Source: Euryarchaeota archaeon UBA91 (GTDB lineage Archaea > Thermoplasmatota > Poseidoniia > Poseidoniales > Poseidoniaceae). From it: DNA of 10,708 nucleotides. Shown piece after piece: positions 1 to 7,830 of the stretch. A model generated the notes under the pieces. The model had not been told where the DNA came from. It worked only from the letters and a program-made list of their open reading frames with translations, and did not search any database. Made by a program: the position numbers and the translations under genes. The stretch is taken from the NCBI GenBank assembly GCA_002499705.1, contig DAMU01000025.1:13752-24459 (forward strand). The letters are read 5' to 3'. The stretch's first letter is position 1. Each line of letters opens with the position of its first letter.

Positions 1-150
1 GTTTGGGCAGAATACATCATTTCTATCGACTTACAATATACAGATTACAACAACGACATTCAGAATGAACAGTGGTCGCATTCCGTGGGTATTTGGAGTA
101 ATGAATACTTTAGAGATAAGGCAGATAGGTCGACATGGCCAATATCTTGA
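1..150 (+). CDS. 3' end of an unidentified protein (5' truncated)
   Basis: An open frame enters from the left edge and runs 49 codons to a TGA at 148-150. The visible residues begin VWAEYIISID and end RSTWPIS. The stretch is acidic and rich in W, Y, N and D, as expected of real protein in this genome. No family is recognisable from so short a tail, and I assign no function. Support: the frame ends just before an 8-T run that could be an archaeal terminator, and a new gene with its own ribosome binding site starts 63 nt later. Against it: 49 stop-free codons can arise by chance, and a second + frame is also open here (from base 2 to 355), but that one collides with the protease start and has a less protein-like composition. 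Confidence 0.5.
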   Translation, partial: VWAEYIISIDLQYTDYNNDIQNEQWSHSVGIWSNEYFRDKADRSTWPIS

Positions 151-151
151 A

Positions 152-163
152 CCCTTTTTTTTG
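152..163 (+). terminator. Possible T-run transcription terminator
   Basis: A CCC followed by eight consecutive T lies immediately after the TGA of the truncated upstream gene. Archaeal RNA polymerase often stops at coding-strand T-runs without needing a hairpin, and none is seen here. The position fits release of the upstream transcript before the protease gene. One T-run alone is weak evidence. Confidence 0.35.
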
Positions 164-201
164 AGACCCAAAATACCCATAGCGATAAAACAGGGCGAAG
201 A

Positions 202-205
202 GAGG
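202..205 (+). promoter_or_regulatory. Ribosome binding site of the protease gene
   Basis: GAGG lies 7 nt ahead of the GTG at 213 within a purine-rich stretch (GAAGAGAGG, 197-205). It supports GTG 213 over the in-frame ATG at 231, which has no such motif and would lose the Lys-Arg n-region of the signal peptide. The bases 201-211 (AGAGG-A-CCTCT) are also a short inverted repeat, but too tight to be a convincing hairpin. Confidence 0.5.
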
Positions 206-212
206 ACCTCTT

Positions 213-3200
213 GTGCAAGTCAAGCGGTCGATGTTTTGGGCAATTGCCCTCATGTCCCTCTTCGTTTTGCAAAGTACTTCTCCTTTACTCCACCCCGTAG
301 GGGTGGAATCAGTCGAAATGGAAAGCCAAGGCGGTATCGAATGGGTACAGTTTGATTTGGTTGATGGCGTCTATTCTGATGCGGTTGGTTACAGTGATTA
401 CACTTCCTCAGTTGAAGATCGTGAACTCATAGCATCGAGTCGAATTGGAACATTTGATTCACTCGGTTTACAATTAGATCGACCGGTTCCAAATGAGTGG
501 CTCATGACACGTTTTGATTTGAGTTTGGTTTTAGTTTCCAACCAGATGTTGATGATGGACATGCGACTTGCTCTCAATGATATTCCTGGGTTAGAGGTTC
601 GTGAATTGATTGCCCCTTCTGGTTTGTTGGTTCAAGGCACTCCATTCGCTTTGGCAAGTGTCGCTTCGCTTGATGGCGTAATTGCCCAACATGCAGTTCC
701 TCTGGCTTTGCTGGTCGATGGCCCTGTGCTGGACGTGTTGCTTCTTGAAGATGGAGAAGAAGCGCTTCAAGGTCAATCGATGCGAATTGAAGGCTGGAGA
801 AATGATGAAGGCCCAATGGAATCGATTCAATTCACCGATGCAACCGGCTCACAATTGATTCAGAAAGTTTCGGAATTTATTCCGCTTGCTTTTTCGGAAT
901 CCCATGAATGGGACGCTGGTCGCTACCAAGGCATACTCTCTACTGACGACATACTTGGAATTGTTTCTCAGCCTTCACTGCGTACGTTCCGCTTTGAACC
1001 ATTGATGGGTATTGATAACAGTCAAGCACGCACTCACATGAAAACCTCTCAATTGACCAGTTATTTCACCACCGACCTTGATGGCTCTGGACAAATTGTT
1101 GCCGTAGCAGATTCCGGGCTTGATGCCGATCACGGTGATTTTGGGAACCGGGTTGTTGCCAACAATGACGTCATTGGGGATGGCTCAACAGCAGACAGGC
1201 ACTCAGGTCATGGAACGCATGTTGCATGCACGGTACTCGGGGATGGGACACGAGGTGGATACTCGGGAGTCGCAACAGCCACGGAATTGTATTTCCAAGC
1301 CATGGAAAACGACAACACAGGAAATTTTCAATCTCCTTCACTCAATTATCTGCTTAACACTGCTTATTCAGCAGGTGCCTACACGCACACCAATTCTTGG
1401 GGCTCTGCTCGTGAAAGTGACCAAGGTAAGTACACTTCAGAAAGCGAAGATGTCGATGACCGCGCAAATTATTACGACCGCTATTACAACGGGCGAAATG
1501 GATTAACGATTCTGTTTGCAGCTGGTAATGATGGGCCGGATTCGGGAACGGTTGGTGCTCCATCCACTGCGAAAAATTCGATTACTGTTGGCAACCATCA
1601 AAACAGATATTCTGGCGCTCCAGATTCAATCATGTCCGGTTCATCCCGAGGTCCAACAGACGATGGGCGTATCAAACCGGACATACTCGCTCCGGGCGGA
1701 TATGTTCGCTCATGTCGTGCTCAAGAAGCGACCGATACTGGGGGCTCTACGTGGTCAAACGCATACTATCTTGAATACACTGGAACTTCGATGGCAGCTC
1801 CAAATGCCGCAGGTGCTGCGGTCATGGTTCGAGAGTATCTGGAAGAAATAGCACAACGCCCTTCACCCCAAGGAGCATTGGTCAAAGCCCTGCTCATTCT
1901 CGGCGCTCAAGACATCGGTTCTCGCAATATTCCGAATGATGATGAAGGTTGGGGGCGAGTTGATTTGCGCAACACTCTAGCGCCTACTTCGGGTCAAGGC
2001 ATCTGGGTTGATGACCGCTCCGTACTTTCTGGAACTGGAAATTCAAAGAGTTACACTTTCAACATCTCTCAAACGAATTCAGGGTTCAAGACGGTACTTG
2101 CATGGTCAGATGAACGAGGCTCTCCTTTTTCCAATACCCAACTTGTCAATAACCTCGATATTGAAGTGACTACTCCAAGTGGTGAAGTATACTTGGGTAA
2201 TGATTTTGCGAACGGGCGTTCAACGACTGGAGGAAGCGCTGATACAATCAATAATGTCGAAGTTGTTTTGGTCGATAACGCCGAACTTGGCGTGTGGACT
2301 GTGAAGGTGAAAGATGCTTATCATGGTGGCAGTAAAGCGCAACCCTTTGCCATTGCCGTCATGGGTCATGGTGTGAATGACTTGCGCCCGGACCCCACCA
2401 TTCTTGAAGATGAATTTTCAATGTCGGTGACCATACCTCAAGTCGGTGATCAACTCCAACTTACTTCGAAAGTGTTCAATGTTGGGAATGTCCGTGCTGA
2501 TTATTTCGATATTGTTTTCGAAGTCGACGGTGTAGAAATTGAAACTAAAAACATCGACTTAGGGGCTGGTTCTTCAAAGACCCAAATCTGGTATTGGACG
2601 CCGCAAAATGCCGGCCAATCGACGGTCTCTTTCGTTATTGACCCAAGTGATGAAATCGAAGAAATTCTTGAAAATAACAATCGTCATGACATTTTTGTCA
2701 ACGTCACAGCACCGGGTGTCAAACTTTCCGCAGAACCCCAGTCGTTGATGTTGTTGAATACCAGTCAGTCAACAACCTCTTGGAATCTTACGTTAACAAA
2801 TACCGCTTTGGTTTCTACCAATGCAAGTCTGATGACGCAAAGTGTCATGAATGAAGTTACAGGTCAGACTGAAACCTGGTATGTAGGAGCAAATGAATCC
2901 AATTTCACCCTTGGCGGCCAAGATTCAGCAGAAATTGTCGTCACCCTCGTCCACCCTACTCCACCGTTACCTGGTTTGTATCGCATTGACTTATTGGGTA
3001 TTGATGTCGACAACGGCGTCTCGTATCCATACATGTTGTATCTTGAGGTCCCGGACTTACCGAATTTACGTCTTGAATACGATTATCAAATCGTACCTGT
3101 CTCACCAACTGACCCAACCAGTATTGATATCCGTTTATTCAATATTGGAAATGCAGACATTGGTTATGATTTGTTCCTTGAAGCCCCCGCAGGTTGGGAC

Positions 3201-4757
3201 GCAGGCTTTGACACACTCTCCAGTGTTCCGGGTGCGAGTTCAGGTTCAACAGGTTTGATTGCCAAAGATGAGCATCGCATCATCGGTATGTCGTTCACTC
3301 CACCTCAAGTCATGACTGCAGCGGGTGCTGAACGAATGGTGCGCCTAACAGCGATTTCTCAAACTGAAATCACAGATACTTGGATATTTGATATTCCAAT
3401 TAAGATTGAATCTGTCAAGGATGTCGATGTTGATTTAGAAACAAATATTGGTGTTCTTCGTCCAGATTCCTTCTTCAGTATGCTGTTTTCTTTAGAGCAC
3501 CGCGGCAACGTCGACCTTCAACTGACGCCATCTTTTGAACTCCCATCAGGTTGGACAGTTACTTCTGGAATAGAACCGTTTAATCTTCCTTGGTCTTCTT
3601 CCAAAAACCTCCTGTTCGGAATTTCGGGTGATGGTAGCGGAACTTCTGGTGAAGTCAAACTTCATCTTGACAGCGGTTCTGAGAGAATCACTTGGGTCGG
3701 TCAGTTTAATGTCGAAGTTCTCGCCCAACCCACTCTTGGGTTTGTGAGTCTTGCATTGGAGGATGGAACTTCTTGGGAAACACCGTTTGGTGAAGGATCT
3801 CACCCCACTGGAGTTCCTCTCATGTTCACTTGGCTGATTGGAAATGATGCCAATGTCGAATGGCAACCAACCGCTTCAGTGTCATTGAGTGACGGATTAT
3901 TTGGCGATTGTTCAGCAGTAGAACCAATTGGTTTCGGCGATGTCTCACCGGTGACATGTACGATTCTCATTTCTACAAACATGCCACCGATGAGTGAACC
4001 ATCTTTCGTGCTCAAACTTGAGGGAGGCGGCGTAGAATATACTGAAAATGTCGGCCTTTTGGTAGCCACGGTGCTTGAATCTTCATGGGTTCAAGAGCGC
4101 ACTACTCCGTTTACGACTGGCCTTCAAGAAGAATTGGAAGTCACCCTCTTGAATGCGGGTAATGTTGCTTTTTCACACAAGTTGGTTGTTGACGGTTCGA
4201 AAAATTGGGTTGCTGAAATTGATGGAAATGACATCGCAAATTTAGAACCTGGAGAGTCGATGAAGATTCGTCTTTTGGTTCGAGCTGACCTTCCAGGCGA
4301 CGGAACCCTTACGCTTGGATTACAAGGCTCGCAAGGCATGACCAATTCCTCAATTGAATTGCAAGTTTCTTCAGATGGTGAACCGATTGGGACATCAGGC
4401 CAATCACTTCCAATCGGGGGTATGCTCGTTGGAGTTGTTTTTGTCGCACTTCTTGCGGGCGCCGTAATTTTCACTCAAAGAAAATCGAAAACCAGCAGCC
4501 AGCCTCAACTTATGATGCCAAAGACTCCGATTCACCCTAAGCCGCTCCCATCTCTCAAACCAATTGCCCCCATTGCTCAAATCAACCAAAAGGGGCCGAT
4601 GTGCTGGGCGTGTCGAAATGAAATTACTAACGGAATGCTCGGATGTCCTGGGTGTGGTGCTCGCTATCATCGGGCTGACCACTCAGAGTGCAGTTCTGAT
4701 AAGCTAACCCATTGCATGAATTGCCAGACACCAATGTCATCATTCGTCGAAGCATGA
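213..4757 (+). CDS. Membrane-anchored KP-43-like subtilisin protease with C-terminal RING-like zinc finger
   Basis: A secreted serine endopeptidase of family S8, 1514 residues, GTG start. In order: signal peptide (K4-R5, hydrophobic 7-20); prodomain about 30-285; catalytic domain about 290-590 with D300 (DSG), H333 (HGTHVA), oxyanion N439 (AAGN) and S526 (GTSMAAP), so it should be active. The HTNSWG and RGPTDDGRIKPDILAPG stretches, and the jelly-roll at about 595-718 (LAWSD, LVNNLDIEV, GNDF), match Bacillus KP-43 subtilase as I remember it. Next come a CARDB domain (about 740-832, ending EILENNN), roughly five more beta-sandwich modules with N-x-G turns to about 1388, a membrane helix 1401-1421, the basic stop RKSK, a Pro-rich linker, and Cys/His pairs at 1464-1504 forming a RING-like finger. 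The topology puts the protease outside and the finger in the cytoplasm. Likely role: digestion of external or envelope protein. Oddities: Cys339 replaces the usual Gly of HVAG; C1233 and C1249 may form a disulfide. Protease identity is near certain; the role of the finger is unknown. Confidence 0.95.
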   Translation: MQVKRSMFWAIALMSLFVLQSTSPLLHPVGVESVEMESQGGIEWVQFDLVDGVYSDAVGYSDYTSSVEDRELIASSRIGTFDSLGLQLDRPVPNEWLMTRFDLSLVLVSNQMLMMDMRLALNDIPGLEVRELIAPSGLLVQGTPFALASVASLDGVIAQHAVPLALLVDGPVLDVLLLEDGEEALQGQSMRIEGWRNDEGPMESIQFTDATGSQLIQKVSEFIPLAFSESHEWDAGRYQGILSTDDILGIVSQPSLRTFRFEPLMGIDNSQARTHMKTSQLTSYFTTDLDGSGQIVAVADSGLDADHGDFGNRVVANNDVIGDGSTADRHSGHGTHVACTVLGDGTRGGYSGVATATELYFQAMENDNTGNFQSPSLNYLLNTAYSAGAYTHTNSWGSARESDQGKYTSESEDVDDRANYYDRYYNGRNGLTILFAAGNDGPDSGTVGAPSTAKNSITVGNHQNRYSGAPDSIMSGSSRGPTDDGRIKPDILAPGGYVRSCRAQEATDTGGSTWSNAYYLEYTGTSMAAPNAAGAAVMVREYLEEIAQRPSPQGALVKALLILGAQDIGSRNIPNDDEGWGRVDLRNTLAPTSGQGIWVDDRSVLSGTGNSKSYTFNISQTNSGFKTVLAWSDERGSPFSNTQLVNNLDIEVTTPSGEVYLGNDFANGRSTTGGSADTINNVEVVLVDNAELGVWTVKVKDAYHGGSKAQPFAIAVMGHGVNDLRPDPTILEDEFSMSVTIPQVGDQLQLTSKVFNVGNVRADYFDIVFEVDGVEIETKNIDLGAGSSKTQIWYWTPQNAGQSTVSFVIDPSDEIEEILENNNRHDIFVNVTAPGVKLSAEPQSLMLLNTSQSTTSWNLTLTNTALVSTNASLMTQSVMNEVTGQTETWYVGANESNFTLGGQDSAEIVVTLVHPTPPLPGLYRIDLLGIDVDNGVSYPYMLYLEVPDLPNLRLEYDYQIVPVSPTDPTSIDIRLFNIGNADIGYDLFLEAPAGWDAGFDTLSSVPGASSGSTGLIAKDEHRIIGMSFTPPQVMTAAGAERMVRLTAISQTEITDTWIFDIPIKIESVKDVDVDLETNIGVLRPDSFFSMLFSLEHRGNVDLQLTPSFELPSGWTVTSGIEPFNLPWSSSKNLLFGISGDGSGTSGEVKLHLDSGSERITWVGQFNVEVLAQPTLGFVSLALEDGTSWETPFGEGSHPTGVPLMFTWLIGNDANVEWQPTASVSLSDGLFGDCSAVEPIGFGDVSPVTCTILISTNMPPMSEPSFVLKLEGGGVEYTENVGLLVATVLESSWVQERTTPFTTGLQEELEVTLLNAGNVAFSHKLVVDGSKNWVAEIDGNDIANLEPGESMKIRLLVRADLPGDGTLTLGLQGSQGMTNSSIELQVSSDGEPIGTSGQSLPIGGMLVGVVFVALLAGAVIFTQRKSKTSSQPQLMMPKTPIHPKPLPSLKPIAPIAQINQKGPMCWACRNEITNGMLGCPGCGARYHRADHSECSSDKLTHCMNCQTPMSSFVEA
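289..307 (+). repeat. Perfect 8-bp inverted repeat with 3-nt loop in the signal-peptide coding stretch
   Basis: TCCACCCC-GTA-GGGGTGGA is a perfect hairpin with six G:C pairs out of eight, starting 76 nt after the GTG start of the protease gene. It encodes the region just after the signal peptide's hydrophobic core. Its geometry (8 bp, 3-nt loop) is the same as the hairpin at the start of the next large gene. The inverted repeat is directly visible; any function in translation or protein binding is inference. Confidence 0.6.
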
Positions 4758-4821
4758 TTTCATAACTATGTTTGCTTTGCTTAAACACAGAAGGGTAGTC
4801 TTTTGATAGTAAGGCCACCAC

Positions 4822-4840
4822 CGGGGGTCATGGACCCCCG
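4822..4840 (+). promoter_or_regulatory. Start-codon hairpin: 8-bp G/C stem with ATG as loop
   Basis: CGGGGGTC-ATG-GACCCCCG is a perfect 8-bp inverted repeat, seven pairs G:C, whose 3-nt loop is exactly the proposed ATG of the surface-protein gene. In RNA it would hide the bases just upstream of the start and expose only the start triplet. It stands out as a G/C block in moderately AT-rich surroundings. It could control translation or be an operator-like palindrome; neither is shown. If the true start is the TTG at 4803, it lies inside the coding region instead. Confidence 0.6.
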
Positions 4841-7757
4841 AGAAACAAACAACGCGCACGCTTCAAAACGTGCTATCTTCCTTGTGGGTCTTCTTCTTCT
4901 GTCGGTCGTGCCAATGCTCGCACCATCGGTGCTTGCAGACGAAGGTCGCGATGCGAGTATTACTATCCAAACTTCGCCTTCAAACGGCCTAGAAGTGAAT
5001 CCAGGTGAAGCCGGAGAGTATACCGTTCGTATCTACAATAACGGACCAACAGCAGTGACTATTTCACTTTCTTCCAGCGAGGAGGCAACGCAAGAGTGTG
5101 GCGCATATTCCTCAAATATTCAGCAAATACCTGGCGTCATTGAATCCAATGATTATGGCGAGACCACAATGAACGTTACTTTGACTCAGACTGCTGAAGG
5201 AAGTTGCGATACGACCATTACCGCACAAGCTACAGAAGCGCCAACACCTCCAGAAGTCGCTGGTCAGCCGGCAACGGAGACAAAAACAGTCACTACGACA
5301 GCTGGTGATGGATCAGGTTCGGCGGTTTTCGGAGTTGACCTCTCGATGGCGAATGAAAATGACCGGAATCAACAATGGGCTGGAGAATCGGTTATTGAGT
5401 ATGATATCGTAGTCGAGAATACGGGTCAAACCAACGAAACAATTGCCCTTTCCGTTGACGAAGCGGATGGAAGTGGTTGCCAGAATGCTGATGATCTCAC
5501 TGTGGATTTGGATGAAGAAACGGTTTCTTTAGACCAAAACGAAACAGAAACAGTCACCGTCTCAGTTGAAGTCCCGGCTGGACAAGAAGCGAACAAGTAT
5601 TGTTGGGAAATTACTGGTGTTGTGACCAGTGACCCGTCTCAAGAAGCATCTGATGTAGAAGAATTTGATTTGACCGTTCCTGAACTGCATGAGTGTACGA
5701 TGGTTTTGTCGAAAACCAGCATGACTGTTGACCCTGGTGATGAAGCTACTCTAACCACTACACTCTCGAACACCGGAAACAGCGACTGGTCTGTTACAAT
5801 GGCGAAAGCGGGTAGTCGGTCTGGATGGGTGAACTATGACGGTACATCTTCTGGCATTTTGCCTTATTCGGATGGAGACGGTACAAAATCGTTCGACCTC
5901 ATTGTAACCCCTGATGATTCGGTTACTGCTGGAGACGAATCCGTGATTCAAATTATCGCAAAAGATGGAAACACGGCTAAATGTTCCCAAGAATTGAGAG
6001 TCATCGTTGGCCAATCCTTTGGAGCGAGTCTCTCTCTTTCAACCTCAATGATTTCAAATATCGAACCAGGTTTGAACGGCACAGCAACTCTCACAGTCAC
6101 GAACCAAGGAAACGGCGCAGACAACCTACGCATTTCTGCCTCTGCACCTCCTTCTGGATGGAGCGTTCAACTTGATTCAACAACCGTATCAGTCGGCTCA
6201 AAGCACGGTTCTGAGAAGAGCGATAACGTCGGCATTGTCGTGAATGTCCCAAGCAATGCATTAGCAACTGAGCAAATAGATATCGCATTCTCAGTCTTAC
6301 CTGCTGGCGGTGGAGTTGCCTATGCTGAAGTAACACTGACCGTCACGGTAAAGGCGATTCATGGAATCGAAGCCCAAGCAACTGCACTGGAACAGACAGG
6401 TCGTTCGGGTTCACTGGTTAAATTCCCGATTACCATTCAAAATACCGGTAATACACAAGATAACTATCGATGTATCGAGCAAGACCAAACAGCTTCACCT
6501 GAATGGGGCGTATATTGTGAAGACAGCGATGGCAACATCATCTCCTCTTCCCAAGGCATAGCTATTGCACCTCAGAGTTCAACTCAAGTCTTCATGGTCG
6601 TCAGTATCGACGGCGAGGAAGAACTCTCATCCAGTCGCTTGACGGTTCGAATAATCAACAAAGACGACACGTCAAATTCTGGTGATGAAAATGGCGATGG
6701 CCTGCCGGATAACCAGCGAGAATTCCTCTTCCTTGCCATTCTTTCAGACCGCGTATTTTCCATGGATGTCCGCCTCGTTGATGGCGGTCTTGACCAACGT
6801 TCGGGCGCAGCAATCCTTCCACCATCCGGAACTCAAACTTACGGGTTTTGGGTTCAAAACACCGGTGATGGAAAGGACCAGGCGGTGTTTGATATTTCTG
6901 GACTTGAAGGACTTGCTACTCGCGAAATAACTCTCTATGGCCTTCCAGTCGAAGGCGAATTCTCTGTTCCAGTCGGTTACGGTATATGGGACCAAAATAA
7001 CAGCCGTTTCCTTACTGATGCATCTGGTGAACCAATCATAGGTTCGACTAAGGATGCTGCAGAAACTCAAATGTGCGGTCTTGGTCACTGTGCTGGAGGT
7101 TACGATGCTCGACCCTTTGAGTTGTATTTGGAACTTGAAATTTCAGTCAACCCAAGCGCTTCAACCGGCGACGGAGGCGTTCTCGAATTGGTGGTCTTGA
7201 GCACGAAAAATGCCGCTAACCGCTCGGGTCATTTCGATATTTCTCTCGATGTTCAAATCATCTATGAGTTTGAATTTGATCGAGAGCAAACAGTCACTGA
7301 ATTTGATGTTGAATACTCAAATGAAGAAGAGTTTACTGTGAACCTCACCAACACAGGAAATGTCGAAGCTGAAGTTCTTATCTTTACGTCTGAAAGTTTC
7401 AGAGGATGGAATGTTGTCTTGGAAGAACCCGATGGCCAAGATTCATGTGATTTGGATATCACTGAATTCACCTGCGAAGTTGAAGTCGGTCAAACATTAC
7501 AAATTCTTGTAACCATTCGAACACCTGTTGGTGCTGAAGTTGCTGACACATACAAGTTCACTCTTTCAGCAGAACCCGTCGAGACTGGAGTCGTGGATAG
7601 AGTTAACATTGAATTCACCGTTAATGGCGATGTTCCTTCAGGCCTCTTCGGTCTTGGAATTCAAGTCGATACAATGTACAACGGAATCGGTGCGTTTATC
7701 GTAATTTTCTTCCTAGTTTTGGGCTATCGAAGTTTGTTTGGCAAGCGTCGGTCTTGA
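4830..7757 (+). CDS. Secreted, membrane-anchored surface protein with seven NEW3-like beta-sandwich modules
   Basis: A 975-residue protein, counted from the ATG at 4830. An in-frame TTG at 4803 would add nine residues, but ATG gives a more normal signal peptide: K13-R14, a hydrophobic run at about 15-31, and a likely cut after SVLA (36). Seven modules follow at roughly 42-136, 165-283, 287-393, 396-508, 511-641, 642-811 and 811-933. Each carries an N-x-G turn (NNGPT, NTGQT, NTGNS, NQGNG, NTGNT, NTGDG, NTGNV) of the kind seen in NEW3/CARDB-type immunoglobulin-like domains. Twelve cysteines fall in local pairs (90/126, 217/258, 289/385, 548/563, 749/754, 873/882), and there are seven N-x-S/T sequons, both fitting an exterior location. 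A DENGDGLPD loop at 619-627 resembles a thrombospondin-3-type calcium site. A membrane helix at about 952-969 is followed by the basic tail GKRRS. No catalytic motif is seen. Likely an adhesin, scaffold or envelope stalk; the exact role is unknown. It starts 72 nt after the protease stop on the same strand, so co-transcription is possible. Confidence 0.85.
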   Translation: MDPRETNNAHASKRAIFLVGLLLLSVVPMLAPSVLADEGRDASITIQTSPSNGLEVNPGEAGEYTVRIYNNGPTAVTISLSSSEEATQECGAYSSNIQQIPGVIESNDYGETTMNVTLTQTAEGSCDTTITAQATEAPTPPEVAGQPATETKTVTTTAGDGSGSAVFGVDLSMANENDRNQQWAGESVIEYDIVVENTGQTNETIALSVDEADGSGCQNADDLTVDLDEETVSLDQNETETVTVSVEVPAGQEANKYCWEITGVVTSDPSQEASDVEEFDLTVPELHECTMVLSKTSMTVDPGDEATLTTTLSNTGNSDWSVTMAKAGSRSGWVNYDGTSSGILPYSDGDGTKSFDLIVTPDDSVTAGDESVIQIIAKDGNTAKCSQELRVIVGQSFGASLSLSTSMISNIEPGLNGTATLTVTNQGNGADNLRISASAPPSGWSVQLDSTTVSVGSKHGSEKSDNVGIVVNVPSNALATEQIDIAFSVLPAGGGVAYAEVTLTVTVKAIHGIEAQATALEQTGRSGSLVKFPITIQNTGNTQDNYRCIEQDQTASPEWGVYCEDSDGNIISSSQGIAIAPQSSTQVFMVVSIDGEEELSSSRLTVRIINKDDTSNSGDENGDGLPDNQREFLFLAILSDRVFSMDVRLVDGGLDQRSGAAILPPSGTQTYGFWVQNTGDGKDQAVFDISGLEGLATREITLYGLPVEGEFSVPVGYGIWDQNNSRFLTDASGEPIIGSTKDAAETQMCGLGHCAGGYDARPFELYLELEISVNPSASTGDGGVLELVVLSTKNAANRSGHFDISLDVQIIYEFEFDREQTVTEFDVEYSNEEEFTVNLTNTGNVEAEVLIFTSESFRGWNVVLEEPDGQDSCDLDITEFTCEVEVGQTLQILVTIRTPVGAEVADTYKFTLSAEPVETGVVDRVNIEFTVNGDVPSGLFGLGIQVDTMYNGIGAFIVIFFLVLGYRSLFGKRRS

Positions 7758-7779
7758 AATCAATTGAATGCTATGCAGT

Positions 7780-7798
7780 GGCCCTGTTTATTCGGGCC
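7780..7798 (+). terminator. Possible hairpin terminator after the surface-protein gene
   Basis: GGCCC and GGGCC form a 5-bp G/C stem around a 9-nt A/T-rich loop, 23 nt after the stop codon. A second weak inverted repeat (CAATCA/TGATTG, 7804-7823) with a TTTT in its loop follows directly. Together they suggest that the surface-protein transcript ends here and that the nuo genes are transcribed separately. The stems are short, so this is tentative. Confidence 0.3.
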
Positions 7799-7830
7799 TC
7801 TACCAATCATTTTCTATTGATTGATTTGGG

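Noticed and set aside
201..211. AGAGG-A-CCTCT inverted repeat over the protease ribosome binding site
   Set aside because: Only 4 bp can pair with a workable 3-nt loop, too weak to call a regulatory hairpin.
2..355. Second + strand open frame at the left edge, with an ATG at 65
   Set aside because: It overlaps the well-supported protease start and signal peptide, has no recognisable domain, and has a less protein-like composition than the frame ending at 150.
1120..1851. + strand open frames of 111-128 codons in another frame within the protease
   Set aside because: They lie wholly inside the catalytic domain, whose frame is proven by the D, H, N and S motifs.
2893..3258. 121-codon + strand open frame inside the protease stalk
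   Set aside because: The overlapping frame encodes regular beta-sandwich modules; this one yields no plausible protein.
3546..4682. Several antisense open frames of 89-116 codons under the protease stalk
   Set aside because: They are shadows of a strongly coding + strand, with no domains and no ribosome binding context of note.
4779..4786. GCTTAAAC as a TATA box for the surface-protein gene
   Set aside because: It matches the archaeal box-A consensus poorly, and the gene may be co-transcribed with the protease.
7377..7757. Archaeosortase-type C-terminal sorting signal on the surface protein
   Set aside because: No PGF-like motif precedes the membrane helix; a plain transmembrane anchor with a basic tail explains it.
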